DNA of 64,000 bases from NCBI GenBank assembly GCA_009617715.1, contig VTFK01000149.1, positions 930,001 through 994,000 on the forward strand, in the 5' to 3' direction. A program made the position numbers and the translations under genes. Under the pieces are notes generated by a model. That model searched no databases, was not told the DNA's origin, and saw only the letters and a list, made by a program, of their open reading frames with translations. Each line of letters opens with the position of its first letter. The stretch's first letter is position 1. The DNA is from Plectrocnemia conspersa (lineage: Eukaryota > Arthropoda > Insecta > Trichoptera > Polycentropodidae). Below, in pieces: positions 21,891 to 32,601 of the stretch.

Positions 21891-24800
21891 AATTAGGCAA
21901 TCGCGCAATTATAATTTAAACTACATTTTCAATAATGATTCAATTTTTAAAGAAATCGTTTTAATTCAATGACAAAAAAAATCATTAGTTTCATAGTTGT
22001 ATCTCTAAAATATATAGCACATAAATAAAAATATTACATTGGCTGTTGATCTTATTATTTTAATGTAAAATATAATAAATTCTACTATATCTTTTTTATC
22101 ATATTTTAACTTTAATATTCTTTATCAAATAAATATACAATAATACACATGTAATATATTCTCTATGAAATCAGATAGGGTGCTTTGATGTGATGTAATA
22201 GAGGTATTTCATTAATATAAAATTAAATTATCTCAATAAATATATTAAGCCAAAGATAAAATCATTGATAAAATATATACATAACTAACTAATTAGTACT
22301 TATTTGTTCTGCGAAATGTCTATTAACATTTAATTTCAGCTTTTAGTATTATATCTGATTATTTTTAAGTGCTAGTTTATCGAATAGCTTTAATGAGAGA
22401 CTTAATATTATAAATTATTGAATAATACAATAATTGGATAATAAATACAGACACCTTTAAAACTCCTTTTGAAATAAATATTATTTTATTCGCAAACATG
22501 CATTCTGAATTGTTAATTCTAATAATTAAGTCATTATTGAAAACAAATATTTGCTTTAACAGCTTATTTTATGATAAGTATAGTATTAAAATATACAAAC
22601 TTGCTATTAATAATTTCATTATTTAACCTTTGCGTAGGGTGACAAGAGAGAAAAATCCGGAAAACCGCCACGATAAGGCTTTGTAGAACCGCATGCTCAT
22701 ATTATACGGATTTTTTTTTATAAAATAACAAAGTTTGTTACCACATACAATATTGGTCCTATTTTCTAAGCCAATTTATTTAGCACCGCCTCGAAAGCAA
22801 CACGACCAAAGTTGAAACACACGAAAAGCACTATATCTATCCACTATTACATTACGCACAAAATAGTACTATGTGATATGTAATATAAATAAAATCCCTG
22901 AGCAACGGTTATTCACGTTGAAAATGAAACTTCAACTCCAAATTCTGTTTTTTTCTTCTTTCTATCCTATCCTTTTCTGTTTCCACGGTTCGAAATGTAA
23001 TCACCTTATGACACGCAAGCTAGCAGCGTGTAACGACACAAAAAGTGTGGGGTCACTAAATCACCCCATAAACACCCACGGGATTAAATTACAAGTAATT
23101 TTATTATCTACAAACTACCGTAAAATTATATTGCCATATATAAAACTACTGTTAATGTTGTTGTAATCCAATTTAACGCCTAATTGATGAGGGTAATAAA
23201 GACGTAAATTTGTCGTTGGTTTTACAACACGAATCGAATACTAACTAGAGAAAACATTTTAATTGAAAATCTCTTTAATTTAAATTATAAATTCATTACA
23301 TTGAATCATTTATTTCAGTGTATACATACAATACATAAAATAAAAGTCCAATATCAACGCTTGAAATACTTAAAAGTCAGATTAGCGTAGTCCTTTGAAC
23401 AGCTTTTATGTTAGAAACAATTTTTAATCACAGATTCTTAGTCCTTAAATTATTTGCTATTTTTACTTATTTAAAAATCTTGATTATTACTTAAGCTTTC
23501 GTTTAAAATAATATAAAAAAATAATCGGAAGCACAAATTATTTTCAGAGGACTGAATTCACATGAATATATTCATCTATAAAACCACTTTTATTTTCGTT
23601 GAAAAAAATACCCAACGATTAGGTTAATTTTTAATAGTACAAAAAATAAATAAATTACTCTGAAAAAGCTAAAATAATACTTCTATAATTTGTGATATTT
23701 TTAAATACAAAAAGAATTTGTGATTATCTATGAAACTCGCTTTTTTTCAATGAGAATTTTTATAACATTTTTCTGAGAATGAAAAAGCTTTCATTCTTGT
23801 ATGTTCTCATTTTTTACCAACATTATAAATATGTTCACTTTTATTAAACGATATCTATTTTTAAATATTTCGTACAAAGAGATACCCTTGCACATTGTAA
23901 TTCTTACAATGCCCCCGAAAATTATTGCAAAATTGAATTGTTCGCGATCCGTTCTGAGCCCGTTTCTGGAGCGGCGCTTTGTACAATTAAACCAGACGCT
24001 TCCCAACGTCCTTTGTCATAATTTGATCACCGAAATCTTCTAGGCCCGCATTGTCACTACTGACGAGTCATGGTTCAGTTAACTCATCAGCTCACCTCAT
24101 CCGTGCCCCCGCTCTCGATTTACCTCCGCAAATCTGTAACCAAATATTTGAGAGCCCTTTCAATGTGACCTCACGTCAATGCGAAATTGCGTACTTTTAG
24201 ATTATATCCCACGAACCAACATACCTTTCTATCTACCCTTTTTGTATTACTCTTCAACGGGACTATTCATTATTCCCGGTTGACCGCAGTGACAACTGTG
24301 AAAAATTCCCAACTCGTTTTATCGAAAAATATATATTTGACGATTCTTATCACGTACGACCTCCCGTTCATTTTTGCACAAATAAATCTAAATCTTCAAA
24401 TTGAATACAAGTCGTATTATCGTTACACGATGGCTAGAGTCCGGTCCTTTTACTGTAAAAAAACTACTATATTTAGAATTTAGCTGAATTATTGACATAT
24501 ATGATGTTTTTATACAACGTCTCAGGGCCTATTCATATAACTCACGAGGTCAACAATTCGAGGTATAAAAATAAATGTTGTGAAGTGAATCATATTTTGT
24601 TGTGAGAAATAATAAATCAGACTATAAAATACTACTAATTAAAAATATAAAAAAATCTGTCAAATTGTCAGATACACAAATATAATAGATTGATTCTTTT
24701 AGACAATGATTTATAGTTTAATTTAACACTGCATATAATGTTAATTTAACTGTGTTAATATAATAATAAGAATTTTTTTATTCTTACAGATCAAAAATAA

Positions 24801-26612
24801 ACTTTTGATTAGTCTTGAGATTTGCCATTCGAAAAAATCGAGTGCGAAGAGATTGGAAAATTAAGACCGCTCCTATCTATCGAAAGTTTTCCCCCTTGTC
24901 GAAATGTCGAATGTCCAAAAAAGCATTTAACCTTGCCGAATTCGATTAAAACCAAACAGTGTAAGTTTATATTACCGGCGACGAAGAAAATCCCAGATAT
25001 AAAATAAAAACGAATTATTTTATTCACTAAGACATTTCGCCAAAAGTTCGTTACCGAGCAACGGAAACTTTAAGAGAATAGATAATTTTATGCACAATAG
25101 TGAAGTTTCATTTGAAAACAAAATTCATTAAGACTTTATAATAATTTGTCGCCGAGCATCCGTTCGAAACGCCAATTATTATTATACTGAAAACTTTTGT
25201 TATCTTAATAAATTAATATTTTATATGAAACAACAACATGGAAGCTGTATCTAAATTTGTCTCGTATTATTAAGATTATAATAATAAAATTTTAGACTTT
25301 GAATATAGTACTGTGTTTTTATTAAATATTAAATTCAACCAACTGTGCATATTGCATGCTGTCACATTTAACCCCTTGTTTTAACTGATTCTTGTGAAGC
25401 GTACGAGCTAACAGGATGATATCTCACGGGGTGTTAAATACGTATGTACCTATCTTATCTCTGTTAACGGCCACTTGACAATCCTAACGAAGCCGTTAAT
25501 CCTAAGCTGGCGAGCAGAAAGCTCCGGATTAGGACTTTCCAACATCGATACATTCACATAGAATATACATATAATAAAATATACGATTCAACGTGCCGTA
25601 ATTTTCTAAGAATATATTGAATGAATAAATTTACAATTGAATAATAAATAAGGATTACCTAAAATTGCATAATTATACGTGTACCACTGTATTAGTTTTT
25701 TTTTTTAATAATATGACATCTGCGTGTTTAGACTATTATACGTATATTTAAGAATATTGTTAATACCGGTTAGTGTGTCAGCTAGTGAAGCAATCTTTAA
25801 ATTTGTTTAGTATATAGGTGCCAGTGTCGGGCGGCAGTCTCTAATGCAGGAGAGTACATGAAATAGAATAGTGCTGATAAAAAGCAAGACATTACAAACC
25901 ATTTCTATATGCTTGATACAAGCGGCTTTGACAAATAGTACATGGACTTATTATGACTAATTAAGCCATACGGTCCATTTATGCTCTTGTGTACATGTGT
26001 ATTTTGTCTTTAAATGTTTAGATTTTGTGGCAAGGTAAAGTTTTTATTGAAAATTTGGGTGAATGTTTAAATTCTTTTTTCAATGTTTTCCTTATTATAA
26101 TTATGGTTTGGATAGCTTATTATTAATATTTTATATTTTGTCAATGTTTACCACAAAATTATTTAATTCGTAAATTCATGGTGCTAAATACTAAAATTGT
26201 TATTATTTTAGTGCAGATGCACAACTTTTATTTAACACTAATATTAAATAATATAATTTAAAATTAATTCTTACTCTCTTTTTGGTATTGTAATATTCCA
26301 ATATTTCGTTATCGGAATATTAGTCGAAGTAATCGGAGCACCAGTATAGAAATCCCTACCTTAAATACATATTAATTTCTTCGTGTATTATATTCTGAAT
26401 ATAAAAATTATATCAGTATAAGAAGCATTACTTGCTGTCATGGATGTGTCTACATAGTAAACAAATAATATTGACGTGTCTAGCAAATTGACGTTCGCGT
26501 CTAATGTGCGCAGCTTTATAGCCAAAGTTGTTTCTCGGTCGCAGGTGCTTCGTTTCGGCTTTATGGCTTTTGCGCTCGTTATCTCACTTGTCACATTTTG
26601 TTTGTTTTTCAG

Positions 26613-26838
26613 GCATCCGAATCCGTGATGTACAAGCTAAAGAACCAGACCATGCCGGCACCGAATCCGCCATGCCCTTGGACCTGTGAATTGACCAACG
26701 ACGCGGGCTACGTGGTCTACTCGGCCCTGGGTTCTTTCTACATCCCAATGTTTGTCATGCTATTCTTCTACTGGAGGATTTACAAAGCAGCAGTGCGCAC
26801 CACCAAGGCCATCAACCAAGGATTTAGAACAACTAAAA
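26613..26838 (+). CDS. Oamb: Octopamine receptor, alpha1-like (Oamb/OctR1 family), internal exon encoding ECL2-TM5
   Basis: This exon follows directly in frame after 9895-10131. The acceptor TTTTTCAG ends at 26612 and the donor is AAA|GTAAGT at 26838/26839. It is 226 bp, 75 codons plus one base, so it leaves in phase 1. Residues 1-30 form the second extracellular loop, with an N-glycosylation sequon NQT (11-13) and CPWTCELTND, whose cysteines include the partner of Cys3.25. TM5 follows: YVVYSALGSFYIPMFVMLFF, with Ser37 and Ser41 (5.42 and 5.46, predicted to contact the catechol/phenol ring hydroxyl) and Pro45 (5.50). The start of intracellular loop 3 is WRIYKAAVRTTKAINQGF. The CELTND...YSALGSFYIPMFVMLFFYWRIY signature is the strongest evidence for the Oamb type. 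Reading past 26838 runs into intron and soon stops. Confidence 0.93.
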
Positions 26839-28420
26839 GTAAGTACTTTTGTCAGTTTATTAGAGTGTGGTTAAAACGCGCGACCTTACCGAGTATCTAA
26901 ACTTTATATACTGCATATGTGACGTAACATTAATTTATTTCATAAATATATGTGCAGGTATAAACCTATATAAAAAATAAACAAAACTATTGATCAAAAA
27001 AAAATACTTAAGTACTAGTTATAAAACCCCCAATAACACGGTAAATTAGTACATTTTCATTATACGTTACTGCTAGTGTTCTCAATTATATTTAACTTTC
27101 AACTATCGAATATGTATTATTTTCTCGGCTTTTACCGATATTAACTCATATAATAGTAAAAAAATAATTAATTTCTTGTAAAATATTATATACAGTAGAA
27201 CCCCTAATAACACGGTAAATTGGGGGCGTGGTATCTCACCACGCGCGCCTGAATCGTATGCATGTATTGAAAAAATAATATTTTGTAGTAACCCAACTAC
27301 ACGCACCCAAATAGCATGTCTATAATTTACCGTGTAATTGGGGAGGTCTACTGTATATATTTTACCAGTATCGAATTTTGCTATATATATATTTAAATAA
27401 AAAAAAAATATTTCCTGAATGTTTAAGGGTAAAAACATCTGCTTAATATATACATTTATATTTCTTATTCAATTTATAAAAAAAACACTCAAACGAAATG
27501 GATTAAATACAAAGGTGTCTTTGCTTATATATCCTTGAAGAACAGGGGATTTCTAATGACCCTATCAGTTCATGATCCCTTGCCCAATTTCAATGATTCA
27601 GGGCGAAACCAGACTATTTGTTATTGCCTAATGTAAATCTTTTGTACGTTTTATGGCGTGGTCATCCTCTGGAATGTCCAATTCGGGCATGTTGTGCCTC
27701 CTTGGTGGAGATATTTGGAACTGACCCATTTATTTTTTTTTTTTTATAGCATTTTGGGTTTACTTGTTCGAAAATTATATTGAATATGTGGATACAGATT
27801 TAGTTAAGCTGGCGAAATCAATTTCTTATTATTTAACATACGCTTAGTTACCATTTGTTTTATTGCTCCATTTTGTTACACTTTTTTATTATAATTTACA
27901 TCAAAAATTTAAGAAGCACTGCTTCAATTTTATTTACAAAAATGTTTGTAGTGTTAGTTTTTCACACAATAAAATAATTATTTATTATTATTAATTCAGT
28001 ATTATTAAAAGTTGTATTTCTGTGTTCTTTCTTTATGATTTGAATACTTAGAACATTTATATTAAAAATTAATAACCTTAAAAACATTTTATTAGAATCA
28101 TCGCTAAAATTTATTTTACGCCAATGTGATGATTTGGGGCGGAGACAGACTTTTTTATATGATTTAATAAATATCTAGTTAGTTTACCTTTTATATATGA
28201 TTATTTTAAAATTTACGAAATACATTGCATTATTTTGACTTTTTTCAAGTAGTCTTGGTTTTAATGAATGTTTGTTAGACTGAAATGGCTCCGACTAGAA
28301 AAAAAACTCGTTTTTATCTTGTCCAAGGGGCACAAAAAAATCATTTTGTTTTATTTATCTGGCCCTTTGATGGCAAAAATATTTTTTGATGTCCTCAAAA
28401 AAATATTTTCTTTATGACTG
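26839..28420. other. Downstream intron DNA, no exon seen
   Basis: AT-rich DNA after the exon B donor. A partial copy of the left end of the MITE at 27193 appears at about 27023-27050 (AATAACACGGTAAATTAG). The rest of the intracellular loop 3 and TM6-TM7 (FCWCPFF- and NPxxY-type motifs) is not present. Except for the listed elements, I see nothing else recognisable. Confidence 0.5.
27193..27353. mobile_element. pogo/Tigger-like MITE, 161 bp, TA target sites
   Basis: The ends are CAGTAGAACCCC... and ...GAGGTCTACTG, with inner inverted blocks AACACGGTAAATT / AATTTACCGTGT, flanked by TA on both sides (27191-27192, 27354-27355). CAGTRGAACC termini with a TA duplication are typical of pogo/Tigger-group Tc1/mariner elements. 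At 161 bp it cannot encode a transposase. It contains a GCGTGGTATCTCACCACGC mini-hairpin at about 27226-27244. The reading frame crossing it on the minus strand (27103-27438) is spurious. Confidence 0.75.
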
Positions 28421-28821
28421 GATTATTGCGCAAACGAAAATTGCGCACATGAAAATTCCACAAAGCAAAAATTTTGAACATAGGTGATTGTTTGATTATC
28501 AAATATATTTTACTTTAAATTATAACTACTTTATATTTTTTTTTTATTTTAAAGTAAATATTTGGGTGATCATAGAAAACTTTAGTATATCATAGCAATG
28601 TAAATTACAAATATTTTTAAAACATGATTTTTTAATTACATTTATATTAACATTTATTATATCTACAGACATAATTTTTATATATGTATATTTTGACGAT
28701 TTCTTAAATAAAAATATAAAATATATACATATGTATATTGATCATTTATGATTAGAATTTTTGTTTTGTTTTATTACGCAAAAAATTTTAGCTGTGCGCA
28801 ATTTTTGTTTGCGCAATAATC
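28421..28821. mobile_element. 401-bp inverted-repeat element (MITE-like)
   Basis: The left end, GATTATTGCGCAAACGAAAA then TTGCGCACA, is mirrored at the right end as TGTGCGCAATTTTTGTTTGC then GCAATAATC. This gives terminal inverted repeats of about 30 bp that remain partly recognisable further inward. The interior is AT-rich and has a second inverted pair (TTTACTTTAAA.../...TTTAAAGTAAA, about 28509-28558). No coding capacity. A target-site duplication is not clear, so the superfamily is open. Confidence 0.7.
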
Positions 28822-31184
28822 ACTAAACCATTTTCTATTCGTATCAATATTTGCAATATATAGGCTACACTAATTGTCTTTGAGCATGGTTAAGTCGAAA
28901 GTACTTTATCACAGTTTCCTTGTTCTTGGAGTCAGAGGTATTTACTTTAATTAACACAATGATTTTGATATTTACATAATTTGATGCGCAACAATTAAAA
29001 CGTGATATCCGTTGTGGCGTCTTTAAAGCGGGTTCGCTCTGAATTCCAGACATTGAGCTGTACCATAAGATGCGAAGAGAGAAGCGGCAGCTTCTGCGAT
29101 CTTCTTTGGTCTGAAGTTAATTTGGCTTTTTCTCGGTTGAAGTCCATGTTGGAAGGTTTTTATATATCTTATGCCTCAAACTCTGATGTGCTCAAGTGTC
29201 AGAGAAAATTTCTAAGAGGAGGTCCTCAGACGAACTGTCTGAGGTAAAGTGATGAGTGGAATTTTGCAGATGCAATGTTTATACCAATACTATCTATACC
29301 AAAGGCTTTCTGCGTGGTTAATTTTGAAATTTGCCCTTTTTTCGGTGGGACTAGAGTCGAGAGTTTTTTTTAATACGAATAGGCAGGTAAGAAACGATAA
29401 ATCCGAATCCATTGGTTATCTCATCCCAAGACGACGGATATTTAAATCCTTTCTGATTTATGGCACATACCCTGTGACCTAATTCGTTAAGAGGTTTTCC
29501 ACTGTGTCCAATGATAACAAAGAAATCCATTTTTTTAACGCTAAAAACAATTAATCAAAAGTCGAACCGGTTTTTTTATGATTATCAGTATGAGTTAATC
29601 TCTCTAATTATAAATAGGAAAGTAGTTTAAGTGATGAGGCGGACAATATATTATACAAATCTGACATGGATCAATGGTATTTAATAAATATAAATGTAAA
29701 AAATAGTTCATATAAAATTAAATTAAAAATAGAGGAATTAATATTATATTATATATACATACATCATAAACAGTATAGATACTATCATAATTAATCAAAA
29801 ACTGTTTTATGAAGAACAATGGCGTTATGTTGATATATGAATTTAATATTATAATGACTTGTGGAATTAGTGTGTGAACAATGTATAATGACAAATAAAA
29901 TTATTATTATATATTTTAATAAATATAATAAGCTTCAAAAAAAAATAAAACTTATAAGCTTAAAAATTACAAAAAAAAAATAGTTTTTGCAATTTTTTAA
30001 TTTTTGTAAATAAAATATATTTTTAAATATACATATATTATTTAGTAGTTTGTTGATAAAATGTCAGTTGCATGATTCTATTTAGAATTCACTTAATACG
30101 TCCCTCGCACACGACTCAATTTATTACTCTATTTGATACCGAATTCGAATATAAATAAAATAATAGTACCATTAGTTTAATCCACAAACTATCAGCCTCT
30201 TCGAAGATTATTAATACGAACACGCGTAGGTATAAATTGAGTACCTAAAGTTTGCCCATTTTGAGACGTATATTTGCGAGATATTAAACTGGGGATTTAC
30301 ATTCTAATGCGTTTTGATATACACGTATTAAACACAGATTTTATGATTAGCAAAATTTTCTTGGAAGACTGGATGAGTAAAAGTCTTGGATATTTTTAGC
30401 ATATGAAAAGTAACTGGAGTAGGAAGTTTTTTAACAGCATTTAAACTACTTAGGTTTATTACGTCAGTATATTTTCTAGTGCGTTTTAAAAAAAACTTGA
30501 GTCATACTATTAAATATAAAAACATTAGCAACTGAACCCATAAATACGCGAGTGCTGGGTGTTGTTTTTCCCTCAAAAGGGTATATATCAAAAAATTACA
30601 CAGTTTCTAGTTTCATTTTATGAGATTCACATCGCACAAAAGGCATGAATCATGGATCTAGCCACAGAAAGAAAAAATAAATATTACTACAAAAACATGT
30701 TTTTGTGTAATTTACAAAAGAAAGCGAAATTATATACATACTTATATGTACTGTAATTTATGCACTGATTGTGAAATCCGTATTTGCATACGTGTACATT
30801 ATCACATGGTTGGCTAATAATTCGCATTTCTGAGGATGACCCTATGTTAACTAATTAAACACGTGAAGCTTTGTGTTCTGAAAACAATGCATTCTTCTTA
30901 GGTAATATATTGTATAACAATGTATGGAATTTTATGTAAAATATTTTCCAAATTAAAGTATTATTATATTATATAGGGAGATATAGGTTAGAACTCTAGT
31001 TGTCTTAATTCGTGACTTGTAGTATCAAGAAAATTATTAATGAAAAATTATGGACATAAATATTTAATTTTATATATGGACATATAGGTTTTAATAATTC
31101 TTTCAGTAGCTTATATCGGTGTTTGTAATTGTTTATTTATTGAGTTTGAGCATTACGATTAGACAGATTGTTCTAATGTGTCTT

Positions 31185-31219
31185 GAAAGTCGAATATCTA
31201 AATGAGATATTCGACTTTC
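31185..31219. repeat. Perfect 15-bp inverted repeat with 5-nt loop
   Basis: GAAAGTCGAATATCT, loop AAATG, then AGATATTCGACTTTC. The stem is perfect over 15 bp and ends abruptly on both sides. It is too short for a typical microRNA precursor and has no flanking complementarity. It may be a small fold-back insertion, a protein-binding palindrome or a transcript hairpin. Confidence 0.9.
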
Positions 31220-32521
31220 TATATAGCGGCTGATCTGAAGCCTTAATCTATTGTAGAATACAATAGTATTTTTTCTAAAAAGAGTACAATGTTCTAACGC
31301 TTCTAAAAAAATGGCATTAAGATATAAATATAGATAAGTTCTGTACTCTCTTGTAAATGTATCTCAAAAAAATTCTAAAAATTCTTTCTGGCAATGAAGT
31401 TTTTATTTTATGTTTTTTTTTTTATTAAAATATACAAACATTATCAATACAAAATTATTTAAGTCTTATATTTTCTATTGAAATAATAAATTAGTTCATA
31501 CATTAAATTCTGGAGAAATTACGTAGATAAGTGATATTTAGGGCATAGATTCTTTCTTAAATCGCAACTCACATAAATGTCTAAATCACATCTGCCCGTA
31601 ATAAAAAAAACATCAAAGGTAATTCAAACATCCTCTATTATTAATATCTGTCCACGAGACACAGAAAAAAAATGCTTAAGAATTAGGAGGATTTTCGCGC
31701 GAGAGCAAACGATGAAAAATTTTTTCATCTGTAAGTAGTTACCGCCATTAATCTCTCGTGTTTTGTTTTAATGGGGCATTTTTCAGCTGTCAAGTATGAA
31801 CTTTCAGACGAACGTTTTTTAGCGTCCACGGAAAAAATTAGAAACGCGATGCCGAAACTTAATAATTTAGAACCGGACACCACATCATAACGCCTGATAG
31901 CAACATTGAAGAAATTCGATACCTTTATTCCTCCGCTTTTAGATCAATCAAAATATTGTCATTTTCGATATTCTATCTCTTATTTTATTAAATATAATTT
32001 TCATGTAGGTAGTAACATTTTTTTGATATTAATATTCATAATGAAAAAGCCTTGATACAAAAGCTATATTTAAATCTTGATTCAAGATTTTGATGTACAT
32101 TATCATATATTGTATAAAAATAAGCCATATTTATTGGGCTTTTTTTTATGAAAAAAATATGTATTTTTTAATATAAGTACTTATGTGACTAAATATGGAG
32201 AAAATAGCGAAAGTAGCAACGTAAAAAAATCTGGCAAAGATTTGATGACATATGTACATGATATTAAGGTTGATGTGAAAGTAGTTGCCTTTTATGATAT
32301 AAACAAACTTTAACGTTTAAAAAGTTATGATAATCATTTATTTTATTTTTATTGCTATATATAACGATCTTGTTTTAACAAACATTGTTGTTTTATGGAG
32401 AACCCACCTTTTTGACTTTTGATATAATAGTAGAAACAATAATGATATTGTAAAACTTTCTAGTACGATTAAAAAGTAATTAAGTTTGTTAATACTATTT
32501 AAAATACCTGAGTTTAAATCC

Positions 32522-32601
32522 TGTATGAACCTTGGTATTTTTTTTTATTTTCTATGTTGTATGAACCTTGGTATTTTTTTTTATTTTCTATGTTGTATGA
32601 A
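32522..32601. repeat. 36-bp tandem duplication, 2.2 copies
   Basis: A unit starting TGTATGAACCTTGGTATT at 32522 is repeated exactly at 32558, and the first 8 bases recur at 32594. The two full copies are identical, including a nine-T run, so the duplication is recent or an assembly artefact. Confidence 0.95.

Larger units (their letters stand above)
10132..26612 (+). other. Large intron of the octopamine receptor gene
   Basis: The intron runs from donor GTGAGC at 10132 to acceptor TTTGTTTTTCAG ending at 26612. Exon A ends in phase 0 and exon B starts in phase 0, so they can be joined directly with no intervening exon, within the second extracellular loop. A small alternative exon cannot be excluded. 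The intron is a sink for mobile elements, listed separately. Between them, mainly at 12.2-13.7, 15.1-15.8, 16.9-18.1 and 21.9-26.6 kb, the DNA is AT-rich without recognisable genes. GC-richer islands at about 22.63-23.06, 23.88-24.2 and 25.38-25.56 kb are compositionally distinct and of unknown function. Confidence 0.75.

Noticed and set aside
26598..26612. Translation upstream of exon B (TTG start)
   Set aside because: These bases are the polypyrimidine tract and AG of the splice acceptor.
27103..27438. Minus-strand open frame of 111 codons, the longest in the downstream part
   Set aside because: It reads through the 161-bp MITE and AT-rich flanks and has no domain.
29002..29482. Two adjacent plus-strand open frames as a short gene
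   Set aside because: No recognisable motif, no plausible splice structure, and the frames are ordinary in length for a slightly GC-richer patch.
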